From CALAED01 sp036555725 (GTDB lineage: Bacteria; Actinomycetota; Actinomycetes; Streptosporangiales; Streptosporangiaceae): a DNA stretch of 64,000 bases. Where the stretch lies: the NCBI GenBank assembly GCA_036555725.1, contig DATBKU010000012.1:1-64000 (forward strand). The letters are read 5' to 3'. Within the stretch, counting starts at the first letter, position 1, and every line of letters starts with the position of its first letter. The notes below the pieces were generated by a model. The model made no database searches. It saw only the letters and a list, made by a program, of their open reading frames with translations, and was not told the DNA's origin. Below are positions 1 to 8,605 of this stretch, piece after piece. The translations under genes were made by a program, and so were the position numbers.

Positions 1-1608
1 GTCGACACCACCGGAGAGGATGCGGCCCGACGCCGGCGACGAGTTGTTGTACGCACGACCGAGCCGGGTGATCGAGTCGAGCAGCACGACGACGTCCTTG
101 CCCGATTCCACCAGCCGCTTGGCGCGCTCGATGGCCAGCTCGGCGACCGTGGTGTGGTCTTCGGCCGGGCGGTCGAAGGTCGAGTGGATGACCTCGCCCT
201 TGACCGAGCGCTGCATGTCGGTGACCTCTTCGGGACGTTCGTCGACGAGGACGACCATGAGGTGGCACTCGGGGTTGTTCTTGGTGATCGCGTTGGCGAT
301 GGCCTGCAGCACCATCGTCTTACCGGCCTTGGGCGGGGAGACGATCAGGCCGCGCTGGCCCTTGCCGATCGGGCTCACCAGGTCGATGATCCGCGTGGTC
401 AGCTGAGCCGGGTCGGACTCCAGGCGCAGCCGCTCCTGCGGGTACAGCGGGGTCAGCTTGGTGAAGTCGACGCGGCCCTTGGCCTGGTCGGGCTCCATGC
501 CGTTGACCGTGTCGAGCCGGACGAGCGCATTGAACTTCTCGCGCCGCTCCCCCTCGCGCGGCTGCCGTACGGCGCCGGTGATGACGTCGCCCTTGCGCAG
601 CCCGTTCTTGCGGACCTGCGCGAGCGAGACGTACACGTCGTTGGGGCCGGGCAGGTAGCCGGTGGTCCGGACGAACGCGTAGTTGTCGAGGATGTCGAGG
701 ATGCCGGCGACCGGGATGAGGACGTCGTCCTCGTTGATCACCGGATCGGCGTCGTACCGGTCACGGCCGCCCCGGCCACCGCGGTTGCGCTCGCGGAACC
801 GGCGCCCACGCCGGTTGCGGCCGCCGCCGCCCTCGCCGTCGTCGTCGGACTGGGCCTGGTTCTGGTTGCGCCGCTGGCTCTGCTGGTCGCGGCCGTCGTT
901 GCTCCGGCCGTCGTTGTTGCGCCCGTCGTTGTTGCGGTTCTCGCCGCGGTCGCGGCCGTTGCGCTGCCGCTGGCGGCCGCCCTCGCGGCCACCCCCCTCG
1001 CGGCCACCCCCCTCGCGGCCACTGCCACCATCGCGGCCGCCCTCTCGGCCCTCGCGGCCCTCGCGGACGTCGCGGCCCTCGCGGACGTCGCGGCCCTCTC
1101 GGCCGCCGCCTTCGCGGCCCGACTCGCGACCTGACTCGCGGCCGTCGGCGGGCGCGGTCTCCTCGGCGATCGTCGACTGCTCGGCCTTGATCGGCCGGTT
1201 GCCGTCGTCGGTGAGGGAAATCTGCTCACCGGCCTCGTCGGTGCGCGTGACCGGCGGCCGGCTCTTCAGGTCGGTCTCGGTCGCGCCGTTGGTCTCGATC
1301 GCCACGTTCTTGGCGGCCGCCTCGTTCGTCTCCGAGGTGGCGGTCGCTACCGGCATGGCAGCGCCCTGCTCGCCGCCGCCCGGGCGTTGCCCCTGGCCCT
1401 GCTTGTCTTGAATGGCCGCGATGAGCTGGCTCTTGCGCATGCGGCCAGTGCCGCTGATGCCAAGGCTGGACGCAAGCGCCTGCAACTCCGGCAGCACCAT
1501 GGCCGAAAGTCCGGTTCCGGCCCGACGACGTCGCGTCGCGGCGGGCGCGTCTTCCGCCTCGGTCGGCGTGCTAGAGGCGTCCGAAAGGAGTTCGCTGGAT
1601 TCGCTCAC
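1..1608 (-). CDS. rho: Transcription termination factor Rho (3' end cut by window edge)
   Basis: Hexameric RNA-dependent ATPase that ends transcription. The 536 visible codons begin at a GTG (1608) preceded by AAGGA; the C-terminal end lies left of the window. Order: N-terminal helical domain (VLPELQALASSLGI, about residues 38-51), a long low-complexity insert rich in Gly, Arg, Asp, Glu and Asn (about residues 150-285, with short repeats such as REGGG and NNDGR), the RNA-binding domain, then the ATPase with Walker A PPKAGKT near residue 425 and VDERPEEVTDM after it. The Arg/Gly-rich insert is typical of actinobacterial Rho. It lies downstream of thrB, separated by a 377-nt leader with two strong hairpins. 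Identity is certain; only the end is missing. Confidence 0.97.
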   Translation of the reverse strand, partial: MSESSELLSDASSTPTEAEDAPAATRRRRAGTGLSAMVLPELQALASSLGISGTGRMRKSQLIAAIQDKQGQGQRPGGGEQGAAMPVATATSETNEAAAKNVAIETNGATETDLKSRPPVTRTDEAGEQISLTDDGNRPIKAEQSTIAEETAPADGRESGRESGREGGGREGRDVREGRDVREGREGREGGRDGGSGREGGGREGGGREGGRQRQRNGRDRGENRNNDGRNNDGRSNDGRDQQSQRRNQNQAQSDDDGEGGGGRNRRGRRFRERNRGGRGGRDRYDADPVINEDDVLIPVAGILDILDNYAFVRTTGYLPGPNDVYVSLAQVRKNGLRKGDVITGAVRQPREGERREKFNALVRLDTVNGMEPDQAKGRVDFTKLTPLYPQERLRLESDPAQLTTRIIDLVSPIGKGQRGLIVSPPKAGKTMVLQAIANAITKNNPECHLMVVLVDERPEEVTDMQRSVKGEVIHSTFDRPAEDHTTVAELAIERAKRLVESGKDVVVLLDSITRLGRAYNNSSPASGRILSGGVD

Positions 1609-1985
1609 TAAGGGTCCTTCCCAGGGAGCGGGCGCTGGCCCACATGGCCACGCAACCCGGTGGTGCGATCCGGCGGGGGCGCCGGATCGGGCTCCGCCGA
1701 TCACGATGGGGCCGAGATCGGCGGTATCTGGGCACAGCCAGATCATCGGGGTGGTTTCTGCTCGTGCTGGCCCCAACTCCGCTACGTCCGACGTTTGGCT
1801 GGTGAACCGGACAACGGACGGAAACGGACTTGGGGAGCCAAGTGCGCGGGGCGGAGACGGTCTGATGACCGGCCTGGCTCCCGGCAGCTGACGAGCCCAG
1901 GACCCCGAGTGGGGCATCTGGTGCGGCATCCAGCCTAACATCACCAGGGCACACTGCTATTCCCCAGAGGTCGATGTCGCGCGTG
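1609..1985 (-). promoter_or_regulatory. rho 5' leader / thrB-rho intergenic region with two strong hairpins
   Basis: This 377-nt stretch holds no convincing gene. It contains two adjacent perfect inverted repeats: CGATCCGGCG (1666-1675) with CGCCGGATCG (1680-1689), loop of 4, and CCGCCGATC (1694-1702) with GATCGGCGG (1716-1724), loop of 13. They lie 58-116 nt before the rho GTG, so they would be in the rho leader RNA or end transcription arriving from thrB. Rho is known to control its own gene by attenuation in enterobacteria; a similar role here is inference. Confidence 0.5.
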
Positions 1986-2930
1986 TCACGGGCGGTGGAG
2001 CTGAACGTGGGCGCCAAGGGGGTCGACGTTCAGCGAGTGTTTGGACCACGCATTACCCACTTTCGGCCCAGTCGAATCAACTTGTGATGCTGTTGTGAAG
2101 GCAAGGACAGCCGGACCGGCTCCGGAAATGACCGCGGGTATGCCCTTTTCCCGGAGCCGGGCGAGCAGTTCGGCCGATTCCGGCATGGCCGGCGCCCGGT
2201 ATTTCTGGTGCAGCCGATCCTCGGTGGCGGCGAGCAGCACGCCCAAGTCCGTACGGCCCGTCAGCGCGGCGACCAGTAGCGCCGCCCGGCCCGCGTTGGC
2301 CGCCGCGTCCCGGTGCGCTACGACGTCGGGGAGCAGCCCGCGGGCCCGTTCGGTGGCGACGCGCCGATCGGGTACGAAGACGACGACCTCCATGTCCACG
2401 TCGAGCGTGACCGACTTCGGCCCCGCGTGATCCTGCCAGGCGATGGTGAGTCCGCCGGCCAGGCAGGGGGCCACGTTGTCCGGGTGCCCCTCGATCTCCG
2501 TCGCCAGCGCGAGGGTCGCCCCGTCGTCGAGCCCTTCGCCGTACGGATGCAGCGCGCGGGCGGCCAGCAGGCCGGCCACGATCGCCGCCGACGAGGAGCC
2601 GAGCCCGCGGCTGTGCGGGATCCGGTTGACGCAGCGCAGCCGCAGCCCTGGCTGTGGCAGCGTGCCCCCGTACTTGGTGGTCAGGACGTCGAAGGCCTGG
2701 CGGATCACCTTGACGATGAGATGATTCTCACCGCGGTCGGCGACCTCGGCGCCCTCCCCGGTGACCTCGATCGACAGGCCGCTCGGCGCGACCTCGACCT
2801 CGACCTCGTCATGCAGCGTCAGCGCCAGGCCGAGGGAGTCGAAGCCGGGCCCGAGGTTCGCGCTCGTCGCCGGCACCCGCACCCGTACCGGCCCGTCACG
2901 CCATGTCGCTGTCATCGGGGTCTCGGTCAT
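1986..2930 (-). CDS. thrB: Homoserine kinase
   Basis: Phosphorylates homoserine to O-phosphohomoserine, the penultimate step of threonine synthesis, in the cytoplasm. The 314-residue protein is a GHMP kinase: the substrate-binding start VRVPATSANLGPGFDSLG lies near the N terminus, and the ATP-binding Gly/Ser motif PHSRGLGSSSAAIVAG is at about residue 105. The start at 2930 (MTETPMTATWRDG) is chosen because longer versions run into thrC; it leaves 25 nt after the thrC stop. An alternative ATG is at 2915. Length matches the family. It follows thrC in the same direction, probably in one operon. Confidence 0.95.
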   Translation of the reverse strand: MTETPMTATWRDGPVRVRVPATSANLGPGFDSLGLALTLHDEVEVEVAPSGLSIEVTGEGAEVADRGENHLIVKVIRQAFDVLTTKYGGTLPQPGLRLRCVNRIPHSRGLGSSSAAIVAGLLAARALHPYGEGLDDGATLALATEIEGHPDNVAPCLAGGLTIAWQDHAGPKSVTLDVDMEVVVFVPDRRVATERARGLLPDVVAHRDAAANAGRAALLVAALTGRTDLGVLLAATEDRLHQKYRAPAMPESAELLARLREKGIPAVISGAGPAVLAFTTASQVDSTGPKVGNAWSKHSLNVDPLGAHVQLHRP

Positions 2931-2955
2931 CGCGGTCTCGCCGGTGCCGTACGGG

Positions 2956-3999
2956 TCACGCAAGGCCCAGGGCGGTGGCGGCGTCATGTGCGTCGGCCCG
3001 TATGACGGTGGGCGTCGGGGCACCCGAGATCGCCCAGTCGGGGTCCTTGAGCCCGTGGCCGGTCACGGTGCAGACCACCCGCGAGCCGCGGTCGACGAGA
3101 CCCTCGTCGACGGCCTGCAGCAGCCCCGCGACGCCCGCGGCAGAGGCGGGCTCGGCGAAGACGCCCTCCTCGCGGGCGAGCAGCCGGTACGCCGCCAGGA
3201 TCTGCCGGTCGGTGACCGACTCGATGGCCCCACCGGACTCGTCGCGGGCCTGTACAGCGAGGTCCCACGAGGCGGGGTGCCCGATGCGGATGGCGGTGGC
3301 GATCGTCCTCGGCTGGGTCACGGGCTCGCCCCGGACGATCGGGGCCGCCCCGCTGGCCTGGAAGCCCAGCATTCGCGGTCGCCGGTCGGCCTCGACGTAG
3401 CCCATCCAGTATGCGGAGATGTTTCCGGCGTTTCCGACGGGGAGGCAGTGGACGTCGGGCGCCACGCCGCCGAGCGCGTCGATCACCTCGAAGGCCGCCG
3501 TCTTCTGGCCCTGCAGCCGGAACGGGTTGACGGAGTTGACCAGGGCCACCGGGTAGTCGGCGGCGAGCTTGCGCGCCAGCTCGAGACAGTCGTCGAAGTT
3601 GCCGTCGACCTGCAGCAACTTCGCGCCGTGCACCAGCGCCTGAGCCAGCTTGCCCAGCGCGATTTTGCCCTGCGGGACCAGCACGGCACAGGTCATGCCG
3701 GCCCGCACCGCGTACGCGGCGGCCGATGCCGACGTGTTTCCGGTGGAGGCGCAGATGACCGCCTTCGCGCCCTCCTCGGCGGCCTTGCTGATCGCCACGG
3801 TCATGCCCCGGTCCTTGAACGACCCGGTCGGGTTGGCGCCCTCGACCTTCAGGTAGACCTCGCAGCCGGTGAGCTGGGCGATGCGGTGGGCGGGCAGCAG
3901 CGGCGTGCCACCCTCGAGCAGGGTGAACACCGGCGTCTCCGCCGTCACCGGGAGCCGGTCGCGGTACTCCTCGATGACGCCGCGCCATGCCCTGTTCAT
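2956..3999 (-). CDS. thrC: Threonine synthase
   Basis: PLP enzyme converting O-phosphohomoserine to threonine. The 347-residue protein shows the fold-type II PLP lysine in NPTGSFKDRGM (about residue 63) and the phosphate-binding STGNTSASAAAYA loop; length is normal for the actinobacterial short form. The ATG at 3999 is preferred because GGGGGAAG lies just before it; two ATGs further upstream (4011, 4017) lack a site. The gene lies between hom and thrB; a 124-nt gap upstream carries a hairpin that might separate it from hom transcription. Confidence 0.96.
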   Translation of the reverse strand: MNRAWRGVIEEYRDRLPVTAETPVFTLLEGGTPLLPAHRIAQLTGCEVYLKVEGANPTGSFKDRGMTVAISKAAEEGAKAVICASTGNTSASAAAYAVRAGMTCAVLVPQGKIALGKLAQALVHGAKLLQVDGNFDDCLELARKLAADYPVALVNSVNPFRLQGQKTAAFEVIDALGGVAPDVHCLPVGNAGNISAYWMGYVEADRRPRMLGFQASGAAPIVRGEPVTQPRTIATAIRIGHPASWDLAVQARDESGGAIESVTDRQILAAYRLLAREEGVFAEPASAAGVAGLLQAVDEGLVDRGSRVVCTVTGHGLKDPDWAISGAPTPTVIRADAHDAATALGLA

Positions 4000-4027
4000 G
4001 GCTTCCCCCATGCGCAAACTGTGTCAA

Positions 4028-4050
4028 ATCGCAGGCTGACGACCTGCGAT
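4028..4050 (-). terminator. Hairpin in the hom-thrC gap (terminator or attenuator)
   Basis: A perfect 8-bp inverted repeat, ATCGCAGG (4028-4035) and CCTGCGAT (4043-4050), loop of 7. Read on the minus strand it is followed directly by TTTGACA, so it sits between the hom stop and the thrC start. It may trim read-through from hom or precede a separate thrC promoter; the TTGACA at 4027-4022 could be a -35 element, though no good -10 is visible. Confidence 0.35.
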
Positions 4051-4123
4051 GTAGGCCGCCGAGTCTACGGCCCTCCGGCTTGCCGTCCCACGAGCCGTCC
4101 ACATACTGGACGCTCTTCCGGGA

Positions 4124-5455
4124 TCAGGGGTTCTCGTCGCCCTCCACGCGCATCACGCTGGCCACCTCGCGGACGCTCTCCAGCCGCCGCAGCGCCTCGA
4201 CGGTCGCCGCCAGCGCCTTGTCGGTCCCCCGGTGGGTGACGATCACGAGCTGGGCGTCGTCGCCGTGCCCCTCCTGCCGTACGGCCTGGATCGACACGTC
4301 CTGACGGGCGAACTCCTCGGCGACCTGGGCCAGCACGCCGGGACGGTCGGCGACGTCGAGCGACACGTGGTAGCGCGTCGTCGTCTCGCCCATCGGCAGG
4401 ACGGGCAGCGCCGCGTACGTCGACTCGGCCGGGCCACGCGCGCCGCCCACCTTGTTGCGTCCCACCGCGACCAGGTCGCCGAGCACCGCGGAGGCGGTCG
4501 GCGCGCCGCCGGCGCCGGCCCCGTAGAACATCAGCGAGCCCGCCGACTCGGCCTCGACGAAGACCGCGTTGTACGCCTCGCGCACGCTGGCCAGCGGGTG
4601 CGATCGGGGGATCATCGCCGGGTAGACCCGGACCGAGACGCCGCGCCCGTTGCGCCCGTCCGGCTTGTCCCGGTCGGGGGATGGGATGCGCTCGCAGATC
4701 GCCAGCAGCTTGACCACGCAGTTCATCGCCTTGGCGCTGGCCACGTCGGCGGCGGTCACCTCGGTGATGCCCTCGCGGTGCACGTCGGCGGCCGTCACCG
4801 CCGAGTGGAAGGCCAGCTGGGCGAGGATGGCGGCCTTGGCTGCGGCGTCGAAGCCCTCGACGTCGGCCGTGGGATCGGCCTCGGCGTACCCCAGCGCCTG
4901 CGCCTCCTCCAGGGCGTCGGAGAACCCGGCCCCGTTGGTGTCCATCTGGTCGAGGATGTAGTTCGTCGTGCCGTTGACGATGCCGAGCACCCGGTGCACG
5001 TGGTCGCCGACCAGCGACTCGCGCAACGGCCGCAGCAACGGGATGGCCCCCGCCACGGACGCCTCGTAATAGAGGTCGACGCCGTACTCCCGCGCGGCCC
5101 CAAAGACCGTTGCGCCGTCCTCGGCGAGCAGCGCCTTGTTCGCGGTGACCACGCCCTTGCCGGCTTTCATGGCGTTCAGCAGCAGCGACCTGGCCGGCTC
5201 GATGCCGCCGATCACCTCGATCACGATGTCGACGTCGTCACGCGTGACAAGGGCGACGGCGTCGGTCGTCAGCAGGGCCGGATCGACGCCTTGACGGACC
5301 TTGTCGAGGCGCCGGACCGCGATGCCGGCCAGCTCCAGCGGGGCACCGACGCGGGCGGCCAGGTCGGCGGCCTGCTCGTCCAGCAGCCGTACGACCTCGA
5401 TGCCGACGTTGCCGCAGCCGAGCAGCGCCACGCGCAGCGCTTTGCGGGGACTCAA
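4124..5455 (-). CDS. hom: Homoserine dehydrogenase
   Basis: NAD(P)H-dependent reduction of aspartate semialdehyde to homoserine, the branch point from lysine to threonine and methionine. The 443 residues give a Rossmann NAD-binding domain (VALLGCGNVGIEVVRLL at the N terminus), the catalytic region containing GIVNGTTNYILDQM and the YAEADPTADVEG signature, then a C-terminal ACT domain (about residues 360-440, from YHVSLDVADRPGVLAQVAEEF) that usually senses threonine. The start is a TTG at 5455 whose bases overlap the lysA stop (TTGA), so translation is probably coupled to lysA. Confidence 0.96.
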   Translation of the reverse strand: MSPRKALRVALLGCGNVGIEVVRLLDEQAADLAARVGAPLELAGIAVRRLDKVRQGVDPALLTTDAVALVTRDDVDIVIEVIGGIEPARSLLLNAMKAGKGVVTANKALLAEDGATVFGAAREYGVDLYYEASVAGAIPLLRPLRESLVGDHVHRVLGIVNGTTNYILDQMDTNGAGFSDALEEAQALGYAEADPTADVEGFDAAAKAAILAQLAFHSAVTAADVHREGITEVTAADVASAKAMNCVVKLLAICERIPSPDRDKPDGRNGRGVSVRVYPAMIPRSHPLASVREAYNAVFVEAESAGSLMFYGAGAGGAPTASAVLGDLVAVGRNKVGGARGPAESTYAALPVLPMGETTTRYHVSLDVADRPGVLAQVAEEFARQDVSIQAVRQEGHGDDAQLVIVTHRGTDKALAATVEALRRLESVREVASVMRVEGDENP

Positions 5456-6852
5456 TCACCCACCTCCGCATCGAGTCGCAGCAGGTCGTCTTCGGTCTCG
5501 CGGCGGACGATCACCTTCGCCCGGCCGCCGCCCACCGCCACGACCGCGGGCCGCGGGACGTAGTTGTAGTTGTTGGCCATCGAGCGGCAGTACGCACCGG
5601 TCGCGGCGATCGCCACCAGGTCGCCGGGCGCGAGGTCGTTCGGCAGCCACAGGTCCCGGACGAGGATGTCGCCGCTTTCGCAGTGCTTGCCGACCAGGCG
5701 GCTGAGCATGGGCGGCGCCTGGGACGTACGGGAGACGAGGGCGCAGGAGTACTCCGCTCCGTACAGCGCGGTCCTGATGTTGTCGCTCATGCCGCCCTCG
5801 ACCGAGACGTACGTGCGCAGGCCCTCGACGTCCTTGATCGTGCCGACCTCGTAGACCGTGACGCCCCCGGGGCCGATGATCGCGCGGCCCGGCTCGACCG
5901 TCATTCGGGGCACCGGCAGGTCGTACGATGCGCACTCCTTGGCCATGATGCGGCGGAGGTTGTCGGCGATGTGCTTGGGGTCGATCGGGTCGTCGCCGGG
6001 CAGGTAGGCGATGCCGAACCCGCCGCCGAGGTCGAGCTCGGGCAGCTCGACGCCGTGCTCGTCGCGGATGGCGGCCAGCAGCTCGACCACACGGTGCGCG
6101 GCCACCTCGAAGCCGTCGGTCTCGAAGATCTGCGAGCCGATGTGGGAGTGCAGGCCGACGAGTTCGAGCTGGTCGATCGCCAGCACGCGGCGGACGGCCT
6201 CAAACGCCGCCCCCGTACTGCGCGCGAAGCCGAACTTCTGGTCGTCGTGCGCCGTCGCGATGTACTCGTGCGTGTGCGCCTCGACGCCGGTCGTCACCCG
6301 GACCATGACCTTGGGCCGCCTGCCGAGCTCGTCGGCGAGATAACCGAGCCGGGCGATCTCCTCGTACGAATCGATCACGATGTGACCGACGCCGGCCAGC
6401 AGCGCCTTGCGCAGCTCGGCGGGCGACTTGTTGTTGCCGTGCAGGGTGATCTTCTCAGGCGGGAAACCCGCGGCCAGCGCGACGGCCAGTTCGCCGCCGC
6501 TGCAGACGTCGAGGCCGAGGCCCTCGTCGTCGATCCAGCGGGCGACCGCGCCGCACAGGAACGCCTTGCCCGCGTAGTGCACGTCGCCGTCGTGGAACGC
6601 GGCCCGGAACTCGCGGCACCGGGACCGTACGTCCTCCTCGTCCAGCACGTACAGCGGCGTGCCGTACTCCGTTGCGAGATCGCGGACGTCCACTCCGCCG
6701 ACCAGGAGCGCGCCGTGACCGGCCTCCTCGCGGCGCGCACCGCGCGGCCACACCGCCGGGGCCAGCTCGTTGAGGTCGCGTGGCGGCGGCAGCGGGTGCT
6801 CTTCCGGCAGGACGTCGGCGTGCCGCGGTCCGGCCGGATGGACTCTGCTCAT
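5452..6852 (-). CDS. lysA: Diaminopimelate decarboxylase
   Basis: PLP enzyme of the alanine-racemase-like fold that decarboxylates meso-diaminopimelate to lysine. The 466-residue protein carries the PLP lysine in VHYAGKAFLC (about residue 97), LHGNNKS, LVGLHSHIGSQI, the glycine-rich phosphate site DLGGGFGIAY and the active-site ESGD (CESGDILVRDLWL) near the C terminus. Length is normal. It is translationally coupled to hom (4-nt overlap) and lies 75 nt after nrtL. Confidence 0.97.
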   Translation of the reverse strand: MSRVHPAGPRHADVLPEEHPLPPPRDLNELAPAVWPRGARREEAGHGALLVGGVDVRDLATEYGTPLYVLDEEDVRSRCREFRAAFHDGDVHYAGKAFLCGAVARWIDDEGLGLDVCSGGELAVALAAGFPPEKITLHGNNKSPAELRKALLAGVGHIVIDSYEEIARLGYLADELGRRPKVMVRVTTGVEAHTHEYIATAHDDQKFGFARSTGAAFEAVRRVLAIDQLELVGLHSHIGSQIFETDGFEVAAHRVVELLAAIRDEHGVELPELDLGGGFGIAYLPGDDPIDPKHIADNLRRIMAKECASYDLPVPRMTVEPGRAIIGPGGVTVYEVGTIKDVEGLRTYVSVEGGMSDNIRTALYGAEYSCALVSRTSQAPPMLSRLVGKHCESGDILVRDLWLPNDLAPGDLVAIAATGAYCRSMANNYNYVPRPAVVAVGGGRAKVIVRRETEDDLLRLDAEVGD

Positions 6853-6927
6853 GGGTCGCTCACCCTTCTCCCTCTATGCGCGTCCCTTTGTGCGCGTACG
6901 GCCCACCTCGAGGCCCGCCGGCCGGGC

Positions 6928-7659
6928 TCATAGTCGTTCTTCCGGGCTCTCGCCGAGCGCGCGTAGTCCATTGTTCAGGGCGATCCGGACTGCTTCGGCC
7001 AGGGTCAGCCGGGCGGTGTGGGTGTGGTCGACGCGCTCGTCACCCTTGGGCAGCGCCGGGCACCGCTCGTACACGTCGTGATACGCCTCGGCGATCTCGA
7101 CGAGCTGCCGCCGGTACGGCGTGGCGTTCTTCTCCCGTACGGCTTGATCGGCGCGGCCGGGCAGGTCGGCCAGCAGACCCAGCAGGCGGAGCTCGTACGG
7201 ATCGTCCAGCCCCAGCGGCTCGGTGCGGACGAGCCCGAGGTCGTGCGCATGGCGCCGTACGGAGGCGGCCCGCGCGTAGGCGAAGCGCACGACGAACCCG
7301 GGATTGTCGAAGGTCCGCGGCCGGTCGGGCCACGTCGTATCTTCTGCCGGCAGTCGCACGTGACCGTAGTCGCCCGCCTCGACGATGTGCCGGGCCAGCA
7401 CACCGGGGTCGGCCACGGCGACCGCGAGAAACCCCGGACCGGTGACTTCGGCGTTCTCGACCCGGCTGGCGATGATCTTCGCCACCTCACGTGGTTCGCG
7501 GCCGGTCGCCGCCGCGAGCCGCAGCGGCAGCGGACTGACATAACGCCCGTCTTCCCACGTCACGGAGATATGGTCCGGAACGGGCCCCGAAAGCTCTCCG
7601 TCGGCCACCGCGTCGCGTACGGCATCCACGAGTGCCCTGATGAGGTCGGCTGGGGTCAC
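6928..7659 (-). CDS. nrtL: ArgS-related anticodon-binding protein NrtL (no catalytic domain)
   Basis: Only the two ends of an arginyl-tRNA synthetase are present in 243 residues: an N-terminal additional domain (about 1-95, including REVAKIIASRVENAEVTGPGFLAV) joined directly to a DALR anticodon-binding domain (about 115-243, NPGFVVRFAYARAASV onward). The roughly 300-residue Rossmann core with HIGH and KMSKS motifs is missing, so it cannot charge tRNA. The frame is intact and the same small protein is found before lysA in other actinobacteria, so it is a maintained gene rather than debris. A tRNA-binding role is inferred. A tRNA-Arg gene lies 0.6 kb away. Confidence 0.85.
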   Translation of the reverse strand: MTPADLIRALVDAVRDAVADGELSGPVPDHISVTWEDGRYVSPLPLRLAAATGREPREVAKIIASRVENAEVTGPGFLAVAVADPGVLARHIVEAGDYGHVRLPAEDTTWPDRPRTFDNPGFVVRFAYARAASVRRHAHDLGLVRTEPLGLDDPYELRLLGLLADLPGRADQAVREKNATPYRRQLVEIAEAYHDVYERCPALPKGDERVDHTHTARLTLAEAVRIALNNGLRALGESPEERL

Positions 7660-7703
7660 GATGGTGAGACTATCCGACCAGAATGTGGACGCCCTTACTG
7701 CTG

Positions 7704-8093
7704 TCAGGCCCGATCGTCAGCATGCGCCAGATTACGGACCGTACGGATCAGCTCGGCCGGGTCGAACGGCTTAGTCACATACGCGTCGACCCCGATTTCA
7801 TGGCCTCGCTGAATGTCGTGGTCCTGGGCACGCGCCGTGATCATCACGACCTTGATGTGCCGGGTGGCCGCGTCCTCCCGCAGCCGTACCGCCGTGACCC
7901 AGCCGTCCAGCCGGGGCATCATGATGTCGAGCGTGATCACGTCCGGGTTGGTCTCGCGCACCTTGTCGAGGCAGTCCTGCCCGTCGACGGCCGTCGCCAC
8001 CTCGAACCCTTCGAGCTGCAAGTTCACGGCGATGAGCTGCCGGATCACCTCATCGTCGTCCACCACGAGGACGCGCCCCAACGACTCGGTCAC
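7704..8093 (-). CDS. Stand-alone response-regulator receiver protein
   Basis: A CheY-like receiver domain of 129 residues with no output domain. It has the acidic pair VDDDE, the phospho-acceptor Asp in VITLDIMMPRLDG (about residue 54), the Thr/Ser switch in VVMITARA and the conserved Lys in VTKPFDP. The GTG at 8093 (VTESLGRVLVVDDD) is chosen because the domain starts directly after it; an in-frame start at 8144 would only add a basic, low-complexity tail. No kinase is adjacent, so its partner is unknown. It lies 44 nt upstream of nrtL. Confidence 0.85.
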   Translation of the reverse strand: MTESLGRVLVVDDDEVIRQLIAVNLQLEGFEVATAVDGQDCLDKVRETNPDVITLDIMMPRLDGWVTAVRLREDAATRHIKVVMITARAQDHDIQRGHEIGVDAYVTKPFDPAELIRTVRNLAHADDRA

Positions 8094-8276
8094 CGCGCGC
8101 CCCACCCCGCGTCGACGCGGTCGCGCACGGTCTCCCGCTCGCATCCGAGGCGCCCCGCGGCGCCCCTGTCCAGCCCCTTCACTGGCGCGAGGTTAGCCGC
8201 TCAGCGCCCACAACGCACGGTGAACACCGACGTGCACGTCACCGCTTGTTCCCTGGTAACCTTTGTCGTCGCGCCA

Positions 8277-8348
8277 GCCCCGTTAGCTCAGGGGATAGAG
8301 CAACGGCCTCCGGAGCCGTGAGCGCAGGTTCGAATCCTGCACGGGGCG
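8277..8348 (+). tRNA. tRNA-Arg (anticodon CCG)
   Basis: A complete cloverleaf can be folded: acceptor GCCCCGT (8277-8283) with ACGGGGC (8341-8347) and discriminator G8348; D arm GCTC/GAGC; anticodon stem ACGGC/GCCGT with loop CTCCGGA, giving anticodon CCG, which reads CGG arginine codons; T arm GCAGG-TTCGAAT-CCTGC. The 3' CCA is not encoded. A strong hairpin follows 18 nt later. Confidence 0.97.
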
Positions 8349-8365
8349 CTTATCGCGATCATCCA

Positions 8366-8406
8366 AAACCCCGGTTGACCAGCGCCAACGCTGACGGCCG
8401 GGGTTT
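8366..8406 (+). terminator. Terminator hairpin after tRNA-Arg
   Basis: AAACCCCGG (8366-8374) pairs perfectly with CCGGGGTTT (8398-8406); inside the loop AGCG and CGCT pair again. It lies just downstream of the tRNA and ends in three T residues. No attachment-site duplication of the tRNA 3' end was seen, so I read it as a terminator and not an integration scar. Confidence 0.75.
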
Positions 8407-8605
8407 CGCATGTGTGCAGTCAGATGCCATCAGACGCCGCCGATTGTCACCGTCTCCGGAATATTTGCGGAACGGCGTGGAGGCCATCCCCAGCTCACCC
8501 CGAACGAATGAGCCCCGGCACGGAACCGATCCGCGGGGCCGCGGCTGGGGTGTATGCGGTACTGCCTGCTTACCGTCGTACTGGCATTGAAAGACTGAGG
8601 GTCTG

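Noticed and set aside
154..1134. Long open frames on the plus strand across rho (326 and 242 codons)
   Set aside because: They mirror the Gly/Arg-rich repeats of rho and consist of Ala/Val or Arg/Pro/Ser runs; high GC keeps the opposite frames open.
2761..4239. 492-codon plus-strand frame over thrB/thrC
   Set aside because: Antisense to well-identified threonine genes, with no domain and biased composition.
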